A stretch of DNA of 64,000 bases from Singulisphaera acidiphila DSM 18658. Lineage in GTDB: Bacteria; Planctomycetota; Planctomycetia; Isosphaerales; Isosphaeraceae. This document shows positions 35,601-42,831 of the stretch, piece after piece. The position numbers and the translations under genes are program-made. The notes below the pieces were generated by a model, which was not told the origin of the DNA, ran no database searches, and saw only the letters and a list, made by a program, of their open reading frames with translations. Every line of letters starts with the position of its first letter. Position 1 is the stretch's first letter. The DNA lies in assembly GCF_000242455.2 (NCBI RefSeq), contig NC_019892.1, positions 8,318,744-8,382,743 on the forward strand, given 5' to 3'.

Positions 35601-35873
35601 CTCATCCCGGCCTTCTCCCGGGTCTCGGGACAGCCAAAATGCTATGTTCAGCATAGCATTCTCCAAAACGCCGAGAGCGTCTGGGACCTGCTCGACCATG
35701 GAGCGGTGGTCTACGTCTGCGGCGATGCCGCGCGACTGGCCCCTGATGTCCGGGCCGCCTTCCACAACATCAGTGCAGCAAAGACGGGACATGACGGTCG
35801 CGTTGCGGACTCGTGGCTCTACGAGCTACAATCGAACAATCGGTATCTCGAAGACGTTTGGGCATCTGGATAA
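32628..35873 (+). CDS. CYP102 (P450BM3)-type cytochrome P450/NADPH-P450 reductase fusion
   Basis: 1081 residues, self-sufficient monooxygenase; the family typically hydroxylates medium- to long-chain fatty acids. P450 domain: LPGRKLVIL near the N-terminus, I-helix AGHETTSG at about 275, ESLRLWPTAP with the ExxR pair, and the heme cysteine in FGNGQRACIGQQFAMQEA at about 413. FMN domain from about 500: LLILYGSNLGTAEGFAQRIA and SSYNGAPPDNA. FAD domain: RPRYYSISSSP. NADPH region: VGAGTGLAPFRGFLQERK and LLFFGCRNP. Predicted soluble and cytoplasmic. The start ATG abuts the cupin stop. Such fusions are not common in planctomycetes. Its promoter appears cut by the upstream IS1380 insertion. Confidence 0.95.
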   Translation: MDVEKAAGLEPIPQPTAWPVLGNLNALDRRAPLQSFIRLAKEHGPIYRLDLPGRKLVILSSQELVNEACDEQRFDKLISTALGKVRSFSGDGLFTAWTFEPNWSKAHGILMPNFGAKAMQGYLPQMIDIADQLVAKWSRLNPDEVIDVADDMTRLTLDTIGLCGFDYRFNSFYREDPHPFVQAMVRSLGESLLQANRLPLQEALLFRTHRRHEQDIAYMNAVVDRLIQERRADPQAMATKKDLLNYMLTGLDKKTGEGLDDVNIRYQILTFLIAGHETTSGLLSFALYFLLNHPETLTKAYEEVDRVLGTDPESTPTLSQVHQLAYVQQILKESLRLWPTAPAFALYPREETTLGGRFALSKGENLVVLLPMLHRDPSVWGADAEEFRPSRFAPEQERQLPSNAYKPFGNGQRACIGQQFAMQEATLVLGMILRRFEPIDHANYRLRVKETLTLKPDGFTMKVRPRGARVRTTVSAVPMALSVAQETAEAAAPPPAGQGTPLLILYGSNLGTAEGFAQRIAEDGRSLGFSVATAALDDATSDLPREGALIIVTSSYNGAPPDNAARFCDWLQKGNTGPAGFQGVRYAIFGCGDHNWSATYQAIPKLIDQKLAAGGATRLHERGEGDAADDLDGQFQTWYGLLWTRIASALGLQIKAEAKPRAAYRIETVDTQVDLPFVAAYSAHRMTVVASRELQQAGDAKAPERSTRHIELALPDGVRYHTGNHLGVLPRNRGGAIRRVLERFRLDGDSQVIIRRDDAGKSNLPLDRPIRLAELVGGYVELQDPATRDQIRVLADKALCPPDKARLTPLVGDDEASLARYREEVFLPRRSVLDLLELNPSCVLAFEEFLGMLPPLRPRYYSISSSPLINERIASITVAVVRDASRSGLGLYEGVASNYLAELTEGSEILGFVRGPGTPFQPPADPRTPMIMVGAGTGLAPFRGFLQERKALKDRGHDVGPSLLFFGCRNPSHDFLYEKELRDFEAKGLTHLIPAFSRVSGQPKCYVQHSILQNAESVWDLLDHGAVVYVCGDAARLAPDVRAAFHNISAAKTGHDGRVADSWLYELQSNNRYLEDVWASG

Positions 35874-36128
35874 ACAAATTGATCTTCCCCTACCCTGGCG
35901 GGACTCAGGATCGAGCCCCAAGGCGCAGATAATGCCCTCTGGCGAAGGCGGCCACCAGGCCTTCGGCAGGGCCGATGCAACGTCATTTGGGGGTCGTCAC
36001 CCCCTCGCTCTGCCGATCCGAGGACGTTGCCGACGGTCACCGGAGTCATTGCGGACTTGATTTGCGTCGCTAATCTCGCTAGGTTGCGCAGGCCGGTGGC
36101 TGGACTGACCTAGGAGCACACGCCGCAA

Positions 36129-37121
36129 ATGCCCGCCAACCTTCCTCCCCAGTACAGCAAGGCCGAGGAAGAGCTGCGCAAGGCGTTGAGCCCGGCGGAT
36201 CGGCTCGAAAAGCTCCGCGAGATGTTTCGCCTCTTGCCCAAGCATAAGGGGACGGAGAAACTTCAATCGGATCTGAAGCAGAAAATCAGCCGAGCAAAGG
36301 ACGAGATCGAAGGGGCGAAATCGGGTGGGAAGAAGGGGGGAGTGAGCCATCGCGTGCCTCGCGAGGGGGCGGGCCAGATCGTCCTGGTGGGTGCCCCCAA
36401 CGTAGGTAAAAGCGCGATCCTGGCGGCCCTGACCAATGCCAAGCCCGAGGTCGCTCCTTACCCGTTTACCACGCGTGCGCCTTACCCCGGCATCATGTTT
36501 TACGAGGATGTCCGGATCCAGCTCGTCGACCTGCCGCCGATCTCGGCCGACTTCCTCGAACCCTGGGTGCCCAGTCTCATTCGCTCGGCCGATGCCGCGA
36601 TCCTGGTCGCCGACCTGGGCAGCGACGACGTCGCCGACGGCACCGAGATTGCCCTGGCCCGGCTCGCCGACGTGCATACCGAGTTGGTCGGGACACTCCC
36701 GTTCGACGTCGAGGACGAGACGATCCAGCACGTCAAGACGCTGTTGGTCGCCAACAAAACCGACGCGGAGGGGGCCCAGGACCGACTCGACGTGCTCAAA
36801 GAATGGTTTGCGCCCAAGTTTCCAATTTTACCGATCTCGCTCGAAAGGGGGGAGGGCCTGGACGATCTCAGGCTTGCTTCGTACGATTTATTGGGCGTGA
36901 TGCGGATTTACACCAAATTGCCCGGCAAGCCGGCCGACCGAACCAAACCGTTCACCATTCCTATCGGCGGCACGGTCCTTGACTTGGCGAGGGAGATTCA
37001 TCGCGACTTCGAACAATCCTTGAAATTCGCGAAAGTGTGGGGCACGGGGGTCTTCGAAGGGCAGACGGTCAAACGCGACCATGAGCTCCACGAGGCCGAT
37101 GTCGTGGAGTTGCACGTCTAG
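36129..37121 (+). CDS. GTPase with C-terminal TGS domain (OBG/DRG-like)
   Basis: 330 residues, cytoplasmic. The G1 loop is VLVGAPNVGKSAILAAL, switch/G2 region YPFTTRAPYPGIM, G3 QLVDLPPIS (DLPP in place of DxPG), G4 VANKTD. The C-terminal 70 residues (KPFTIPIGGTVLDLAREIH) form a TGS domain. This is the Obg-HflX superfamily, closest in style to archaeal/eukaryotic DRG proteins rather than bacterial Obg; a ribosome- or RNA-linked role is likely from the family. The basic, helical N-terminus is about 80 residues. It is followed by two response-regulator proteins at 62 and 37 base gaps, all plus strand. Confidence 0.88.
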   Translation: MPANLPPQYSKAEEELRKALSPADRLEKLREMFRLLPKHKGTEKLQSDLKQKISRAKDEIEGAKSGGKKGGVSHRVPREGAGQIVLVGAPNVGKSAILAALTNAKPEVAPYPFTTRAPYPGIMFYEDVRIQLVDLPPISADFLEPWVPSLIRSADAAILVADLGSDDVADGTEIALARLADVHTELVGTLPFDVEDETIQHVKTLLVANKTDAEGAQDRLDVLKEWFAPKFPILPISLERGEGLDDLRLASYDLLGVMRIYTKLPGKPADRTKPFTIPIGGTVLDLAREIHRDFEQSLKFAKVWGTGVFEGQTVKRDHELHEADVVELHV

Positions 37122-37183
37122 GGACAGGGCGGATCGAGAATCGACCGTCCGTTTCGACTCGGGTTGGCGAGGGAACGGATCCA

Positions 37184-38023
37184 ATGGGCACGGCCCTGAT
37201 CGTTGAAGATCACCCTGATCAGGCGGAGATGGTGGCGCGTCTGCTCCGCCTGCATGACTACGTGCCGATTGTCGCCGAGACTGGCGAGTCGGGGCTCGAG
37301 ATGGCCCGACGGCTCGACCCGGACGTGGTCTTGCTCGACCTGATGCTTCCCGACATCAACGGGTTCGACGTCTGTCGGCGTCTTCGGAGCGACCGCCAGA
37401 CAATGCTGACGCCCGTCGTGATGCTCACGGCCTTGGGGGGGGCTGAGAACCGGCTCAGGGGCTTCCGCGTTGGGGCCAACGCCTACCTCACCAAGCCCTA
37501 CGGGATGCAGGAGCTCTTCAACGCAATCAAGGCCGCACGCGCCTGGCGGGCCGAGCTCGAGCTCGAGAAAATGCACGGGGAAATTCACGTCGAGCTGAAC
37601 AGCGAGATCACCCTGCTCCAAGATCTGAACGACTTCTTGATGAGCCTCTGCAAGTCGACCCCCTTGGGTCACGACCAGGTCATGCAGTTGCGCCAGGCCG
37701 TCATGGAGATCGCTCAGAACGCCATCGAATGGGGCAACCGCCATCAGTCGGACCAGTTGGTCAACATCATCTACCGGATCTTCGACGAACGCATCGAGAT
37801 CGAGGTTCGCGACCAGGGGAACGGCTTCGACCTGAATAATCTGCCCCATGCCGCAATCCCGGACGATCCGTTCTCGCACCTCGACGTCCGCGATAAGCTC
37901 GGCCTCCGCGCGGGGGGGTTCGGACTCATGATCTGCAAGGGAATGGTCGATGAGTTGCGTTATAATGATGCGGGCAACGAGGTGACCCTGATCAAGCAGT
38001 TCAACCCGCAGGATCCCGCCTGA
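37184..38023 (+). CDS. response regulator with C-terminal anti-sigma-type ATPase domain
   Basis: 279 residues. Residues 1-120 are a receiver domain: acidic ED at the start (ALIVEDHPDQAEM), phospho-acceptor Asp in VVLLDLMLPDINGF, and Lys in YLTKPYG. Residues 140-275 are a GHKL ATPase of the RsbW/SpoIIAB type: AVMEIAQNAIEWGNRHQ, EVRDQGNGFDL and GGFGLMICKGMVDEL. Receiver plus RsbW-like ATPase suggests phosphorylation-controlled partner switching or kinase output on a sigma/anti-sigma system; no sigma gene is nearby. ATG 37184. It is probably co-transcribed with the histidine kinase gene 37 bases downstream. Confidence 0.88.
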   Translation: MGTALIVEDHPDQAEMVARLLRLHDYVPIVAETGESGLEMARRLDPDVVLLDLMLPDINGFDVCRRLRSDRQTMLTPVVMLTALGGAENRLRGFRVGANAYLTKPYGMQELFNAIKAARAWRAELELEKMHGEIHVELNSEITLLQDLNDFLMSLCKSTPLGHDQVMQLRQAVMEIAQNAIEWGNRHQSDQLVNIIYRIFDERIEIEVRDQGNGFDLNNLPHAAIPDDPFSHLDVRDKLGLRAGGFGLMICKGMVDELRYNDAGNEVTLIKQFNPQDPA

Positions 38024-38060
38024 TGCGAAGCTCCGAGCGAAGTTTCAAGACGGTCCTCCG

Positions 38061-39248
38061 ATGAACCAGACGCGGCCCACCCTCCTGGTCGTCGACGATG
38101 AGCCCGAAGTGCTCCGATCGGTCCACGACCTCCTGCGGCTCGACTATCAAGTCATGACCTGCCGCCGAGGGGCCGACGCCCTCAAGGTCCTCGAGTCGGC
38201 CGAAGAGATCCATGTCGTGATGTCCGATCAGCGCATGCCCGAAATGTCGGGCGTGGAGCTGCTCCATCACGCCAGGCAGCTCCGCCCTGACGCGACCCGG
38301 CTCCTGTTCACCGCCTATGCCGACATCAGAGCCGTCGTCGACGCGATCAACGAAGGAAACATCTTTCGCTATATCGCCAAACCGTGGGACCCGCTGGAGC
38401 TCGAGTCGGTCATTCGTCAGGCTGTCGACCAGCACAATCTCATCGTCGAGAAGGCACGATTGGTCGAGCAGTTGCAAGAGTCCAACCGGCAGCTCGTCGA
38501 GGCCAACCGCCTCAAGGCCGCGTTCATCGAAGTCGCGAGCCACGAGCTGAACACCCCGGTGGCGGTCGTGCTCGGAATGACCGAGCTCTGGAAGATGTCC
38601 CAGGCCAAGGACGCGACTCCTGCCGAAAAAAGCTGGGTCGAGCGGATCCAAGGGGCGGGTAAACGCCTGGCGGGCACAGTCGAGCGCATGCTCAAGCTGA
38701 TCCGAAGCGGTCAGTTCGGCCACACCCTCTCGCTCGAGCCGACCGTGCTCGAGCCGTTGGTCCGCGAGGTCGTCGCGGGTTTGAAGCCCTACCTCGACGC
38801 GCGTGGCCAGACCATAGCGCTCAACCTCCACCCGGAGCTCGGCATCGCGCAGGTCGACGCGGCGAAGTTCGCCGATATCTTGACGAACCTGTTAATCAAT
38901 GCGATCAAGTTTACCCCGGACGGGGGAACTCTCCGCATCGCAGCCGGTCCCCACGGCCCTGATCAGGTCCGATTCGAGGTTGCCGACCCCGGCGTCGGAA
39001 TCGGGGAGACCGATTGGCCGCATCTGTTCGAGCCCTTCTTCACCGGGTTCGATACGATGCACCACTCCTCCGGAGACTACCAGTTCTGCAAACGAGGGAT
39101 GGGGCTCGGCCTCTGCCTGGTCAAAACCTTTGTCGAGCTCCACGGCGGGACCATCGAAGTCGCAAGCTCGCTCGGTGCGGGCTCGACCTTCGCATTCATC
39201 ATCCCGCGCGGAGTCACGGCCGAACTCGTCACCCCCGCTCCCCTCTGA
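38061..39248 (+). CDS. receiver-histidine kinase hybrid (REC-HisKA-HATPase)
   Basis: 395 residues, no membrane segment. An N-terminal receiver (TLLVVDDEPEVLRSVHDLL, Asp in VVMSDQRMPEMSG, Lys in YIAKPWDP) is joined by a coiled stretch (about 130-155) to a HisKA box with the phospho-His in VASHELNTPVAVVLGM, then an HATPase domain: N-box LTNLLINAIKFTP, G1 DPGVGIG, G2 GMGLGLCLVKTFVELHGG. Such proteins take a phosphoryl input on the receiver and tune kinase output. The preceding receiver-ATPase protein is the obvious partner. Start ATG 38061. Confidence 0.92.
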   Translation: MNQTRPTLLVVDDEPEVLRSVHDLLRLDYQVMTCRRGADALKVLESAEEIHVVMSDQRMPEMSGVELLHHARQLRPDATRLLFTAYADIRAVVDAINEGNIFRYIAKPWDPLELESVIRQAVDQHNLIVEKARLVEQLQESNRQLVEANRLKAAFIEVASHELNTPVAVVLGMTELWKMSQAKDATPAEKSWVERIQGAGKRLAGTVERMLKLIRSGQFGHTLSLEPTVLEPLVREVVAGLKPYLDARGQTIALNLHPELGIAQVDAAKFADILTNLLINAIKFTPDGGTLRIAAGPHGPDQVRFEVADPGVGIGETDWPHLFEPFFTGFDTMHHSSGDYQFCKRGMGLGLCLVKTFVELHGGTIEVASSLGAGSTFAFIIPRGVTAELVTPAPL

Positions 39249-39260
39249 TCCAAATCAAGC

Positions 39261-39821
39261 TCACCGCGAATCCGACGCGGGACCAGGCTCCGGCTCCGAG
39301 TGCTCGGTACACGGGGGGGTATGAGAGCCCGCCCCCGCCCGATCCTCGATATAGCGTCTGAGGTAGCTCAGGAACGTGGGGAGTCCCGCCTTATCCCAGG
39401 CTGCCTCGATTGCCTCCTTGAGCCGCTGGTTCTCGGCCTGGAGGTCGCGAAAGGCCTGAGCGTCGCTCGAAGCCGGGTCGATGGCCAGCACCTGGTCGTG
39501 GGTATTGACCGAGAGCATGAAACCGGCCTCGTTGGGCCAGGGCTGGATTTGCAGCTTCATATGCGGGTAGCGGAGGTTGCCCAGCCGCAGCGCATAAATG
39601 GGCGAGGCCCCGCCGCCCGCATTGCCCACGCGTTCGAAGGGCGGTCGCGTCAGGAGGGTCATCGGTTCCACATCCGACGGCCACGCCAGGCGACGACGGA
39701 CCACCTCGGGAGGTGAGCCCGCCGGATAAGCCTGAGTGAGGTAAATCTCCAAAGCTTGTCGGAGGATATCGATCCGCAAGCCTTGAAGATCGTCTGAAAT
39801 CGCCGGCTCGCGCGGCTCCAT
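39261..39821 (-). CDS. conserved-looking planctomycete protein of unknown function
   Basis: 186 residues, no signal peptide or known domain that I recognise. The middle has PHMKLQIQPWPNEAGFMLSVNTHDQVL, a beta-rich region, and a helical stretch follows (FRDLQAENQRLKEAIEAAW) that looks like a short coiled coil. The acidic tail is low complexity. The ATG at 39821 is chosen because GGGAG lies 6 bases upstream; the frame continues to a GTG at 39884. It converges on the histidine kinase gene, 12 bases apart. Confidence 0.65.
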   Translation of the reverse strand: MEPREPAISDDLQGLRIDILRQALEIYLTQAYPAGSPPEVVRRRLAWPSDVEPMTLLTRPPFERVGNAGGGASPIYALRLGNLRYPHMKLQIQPWPNEAGFMLSVNTHDQVLAIDPASSDAQAFRDLQAENQRLKEAIEAAWDKAGLPTFLSYLRRYIEDRAGAGSHTPPCTEHSEPEPGPASDSR

Positions 39822-40054
39822 GATCGCTCCCAACGACAGCGAGTCGACCTTCAAAGGCAAAGAGCCCGACCGTCGCGTCGCCACTCAAGACAAGACAGAA
39901 ATGAGGGCAACCCAGGCATCGCCCCCTGATCGACGGCCTCTCCTAAGAATCCGTTTGACGACTCCATCATAGGCGAGACCGGCGCAGGGACGCATCACCA
40001 AATCCGGAAAAGAGCCCCAAAGGAGCCGCGTGAGCACTCCTCAAAGCGCGTCAT

Positions 40055-41047
40055 CTACCCCACCGTTTCCATGACAATCGTCATTTTGTCCTGTCCCCCA
40101 TGCTCGAGGACTCTCAGCCCACCATCCACCCCCTTGGTGGCCAGGTTGATCGCGTCGGTCGTCTGGGTATAGGGTTCCAACGAGATCACATCGTCTTCGC
40201 GGGGCGGCGTGTAGACGACCAACTCGCGGAAGTTGCGATCGAAGCTCAACCGGAACTCCGCGGGCAGGTTTTGGTCGACGAGCCGGCAGACGCAACGGTC
40301 GTTCTCAAACGCGAGGCCGGTCAGCACGTCATCGAGCTTCAAGCCCTTCCGCGGTTGCCCCTTGCGGAAGTCGACCCGGGCCTCCACTTCGCGCCGTTCA
40401 CCCGTGGGCAGGAACTGGTCGAGGACCCATTCCTTCGCGGCGGGAAGAATGACTTGCGTCTTCTCCGGGGCGCCGCCAGGGGCCAGCGGAAGCCGAAAAT
40501 AAGGGTGGATGCCAAACCCATACGGAAGTGCCTTGGCCGTCGGGTTATTGACCGTGATCGTCATCGTAAGGGTCCGGCCGGCGAGTTGGTAGCGGACCTC
40601 GAGAATGGCGTCGGTCGGCCAGTTCTCGATCATCTTGGGGGTCGCCCACGAGATCTGGTAGCGACCGGTCAAGGAGGCTCCCGACTCGTCCGCCTTCTCT
40701 TCGATCACGTTCCAGGGGGCGTCGAGCGCGAAGCCGTGGATGGCGTTGGGGGCCAGGCCGACCGGCAGCCGGTAGGTCTTGCCGTGAAACTGATAGGTTG
40801 CGTCCCGAACCCGGTTGGGATACGGAAAGAGGATCGGGACCCCATTACGGGCCGGGTTCCGCGGTTGATCGGCCCAGTCCGGCTCCGACACGATCACGGG
40901 GCGGACCTCGCCGGCCACCGGCAATCTCAGGTCGAACAGGTTGAAGCCGTAAGAGGGCAAGATCGACGCCGACGAACCCGTTGCGTCATCGTGCAGGGTG
41001 TAGACCTTTCCACCGCCGCGTGCCTCAGTGCTGACCCGGTACGCCAT
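40055..41047 (-). CDS. aldose 1-epimerase (GalM-like)
   Basis: 330 residues, interconverts alpha and beta anomers of sugars. The conserved His residues lie in PNAIHGFALDAPW and GFGIHPYFRLPLAP, and the catalytic Glu fits VISLEPYTQTTDAIN near the C-terminus. No signal peptide. ATG at 41047. It diverges from the Ldh-family gene at 41208, and with the RbsD gene at 42291 makes three sugar- or hydroxyacid-related genes within 2.7 kb, although on different strands. Confidence 0.92.
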   Translation of the reverse strand: MAYRVSTEARGGGKVYTLHDDATGSSASILPSYGFNLFDLRLPVAGEVRPVIVSEPDWADQPRNPARNGVPILFPYPNRVRDATYQFHGKTYRLPVGLAPNAIHGFALDAPWNVIEEKADESGASLTGRYQISWATPKMIENWPTDAILEVRYQLAGRTLTMTITVNNPTAKALPYGFGIHPYFRLPLAPGGAPEKTQVILPAAKEWVLDQFLPTGERREVEARVDFRKGQPRKGLKLDDVLTGLAFENDRCVCRLVDQNLPAEFRLSFDRNFRELVVYTPPREDDVISLEPYTQTTDAINLATKGVDGGLRVLEHGGQDKMTIVMETVG

Positions 41048-41207
41048 GTTGGGGAGAACCTCGTGCCTTTGATCTTTGTGAGGAAGGGAAACGGGCTCAA
41101 TGCCCGGACAATGCGACCATTCGATCGCGAACGGCGCAGGATTGCAAATGTCCGTCGGTCGCGTAAGATTCGGAATCGATGTTCACGCACCCCCCGGAGC
41201 TTCCGAG

Positions 41208-42275
41208 ATGCCTAGTTTCGCCGCGGACACTCTCACCGCATTCGTGACCCGTCTCTTTGCAGCGGTGGGGGTTCCCGACAACGAAGCGGCGACCGTCGCC
41301 CGAAGCTTGGTGGGGGCCAACCTGCGTGGGCACGACTCGCACGGCGTGATGCGAGTCCCCCAGTACGTTGACTTCCTCAAGAATGAAGCGTACCGGATCG
41401 GTGTCCCGCTCAAGGTGGTGAGCGAAACCCCAGCGGTCGTCGTGTGCGACGGTCAATGGGGCCTCGGCCAGGTCCAGGCGCATCGGCTCCTGGACCTGAT
41501 CCTGCCCCGCGCCAAGGTGCTCGGGCTGGCGGCGGGCACCGCGCGCGACTGCGGCCACGTCGGACGCCTGGGCGAGTATGCCGAGCGGGCGGCCGACGAA
41601 GGACTCGTCCTCATCGCGACGGTCAACAACTGTGGCGCCGGCCAGCGCGTCGCCCCGCCCGGAGGGCTCGAGCCGCGGTTAGGGACCAACCCCCTCTGTG
41701 CCGTCGTGCCGACCGAGAATGAGCCAGTCGTCCTAGATTTCGGCACCAGCGTCGTCGCGGAAGGGAAGGTCCGCGTCTACCACATCAACCAGAAGCCGGT
41801 CCCCGAAGGCTGGCTCCTCGACCCGCAGGGCCGGCCTACCACCGATCCGTCGGTGCTCTATGAGAAGCCGCTCGGCTCGATCCTGCCGATGGGAGGAACG
41901 CAGGCGTACAAAGGATTCGGCCTGAGCCTCGTGCTCGACATGCTGTCGGGCGGGCTCTCGGGAGGCCGGTCGAGCCACCCCGACGCCGCCGCGGCCAAGG
42001 GGAACAACGTGGTCTTCCTCGTCCTCGACCCCAAGCGGTTCTCGGGCCATGACGCCTTGGTCCGCGAGTCAACCCAGGTGGCCGACTACGTGCGGAATAC
42101 ACCCCGCGCCCCCGGTGTCGAGGCGATCCTTTTGCCGGGCGACCCCGAGCGCCAGACCCTCAAGCAACGGTCGGCCGAGGGTGTCCCGCTTGAGGATGCC
42201 CATTGGGCCAAACTGGCGGAACTGGCCGAACAACTGGGGGTCGCGGTCCCCGAAATGCCGGCCGGTTCCGTCTGA
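41208..42275 (+). CDS. Ldh-family NAD(P)-dependent oxidoreductase (malate/L-lactate/sugar-acid type)
   Basis: 355 residues, cytoplasmic. The family blocks are clear: NLRGHDSHGVMRVPQYV with the catalytic His, WGLGQVQAHRLLDLIL, TARDCGHVGRLGEYAERAA, VNNCGAGQRVAPPGG and LGTNPLCAVVPTENEPVVLD. This fold reduces 2-oxo acids or oxidises 2-hydroxy acids, including ureidoglycolate and diketogulonate in relatives; the substrate here is open. The ATG at 41208 is set by MPSFAADTLTAF and a CGGAGC upstream; the frame reaches 41100. It ends 15 bases from the convergent RbsD gene. Confidence 0.92.
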   Translation: MPSFAADTLTAFVTRLFAAVGVPDNEAATVARSLVGANLRGHDSHGVMRVPQYVDFLKNEAYRIGVPLKVVSETPAVVVCDGQWGLGQVQAHRLLDLILPRAKVLGLAAGTARDCGHVGRLGEYAERAADEGLVLIATVNNCGAGQRVAPPGGLEPRLGTNPLCAVVPTENEPVVLDFGTSVVAEGKVRVYHINQKPVPEGWLLDPQGRPTTDPSVLYEKPLGSILPMGGTQAYKGFGLSLVLDMLSGGLSGGRSSHPDAAAAKGNNVVFLVLDPKRFSGHDALVRESTQVADYVRNTPRAPGVEAILLPGDPERQTLKQRSAEGVPLEDAHWAKLAELAEQLGVAVPEMPAGSV

Positions 42276-42290
42276 CTTCGGAGACTTGAA

Positions 42291-42686
42291 TCAGAAGGCG
42301 GAGCCGGAAAGGAGGCGGACGTTCGCGTAAGGCGTGAACTCCGCCGTCCGAATGATCCCCTTGACCCCCAGCGATTGTTCCTTGAACTCATGATGCGGAA
42401 TCTCGTCGACATCCACATCGCCGACGATCTTGAGGATCTCCTGATACAGCTTCGGGCTGAATTCGGTGATCTCGCTGGCAACGGTAATCGATTCAATCAC
42501 AAGCTCTTCCGCCACGGCGCGAAGCACGTCGAGGAACCGCGGAATGCCCGGCGTCAGGGTCAGGTCGATCACGTGACCATCGGGAGGAAGGGGATAACCG
42601 GCATCCACGATGAGTAATTCGTCCATGTGTCCCAGCTCGGCGAGCAACGAACAGATCGCCGGGTTGAGGATGCCACCTTTTTTCAT
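42291..42686 (-). CDS. rbsD: D-ribose pyranase (RbsD/FucU family)
   Basis: 131 residues, the usual size. It opens MKKGGILNPAICSLLAELGH with the catalytic His, then LLIVDAGYPLPPD, and ends with the family's YANVRLLSGSAF. RbsD converts pyranose to furanose forms of ribose; close FucU relatives act on fucose. The ATG at 42686 gives the family start; the frame extends to 42728. No ribose transporter or kinase is in view, so the sugar is inferred. Confidence 0.92.
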   Translation of the reverse strand: MKKGGILNPAICSLLAELGHMDELLIVDAGYPLPPDGHVIDLTLTPGIPRFLDVLRAVAEELVIESITVASEITEFSPKLYQEILKIVGDVDVDEIPHHEFKEQSLGVKGIIRTAEFTPYANVRLLSGSAF

Positions 42687-42831
42687 CAGTCCAAATTCCT
42701 TATCGGCGCGGAACCCGCGTAAACACATTCAGGTTCGATCGAAAACGATGAACTGGTGCCACGCCCACCTCATCTAGTATAACCGTTCTTCCTGCCAGCC
42801 TCCACACCATTGACCGGGGGAAGGAGCCTTG

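Noticed and set aside
35638..35660. 9-bp inverted repeat AATGCTATG-N5-CATAGCATT within the CYP102 gene
   Set aside because: It encodes the family-conserved YVQH region of the reductase, so coding constraint explains it better than an operator.
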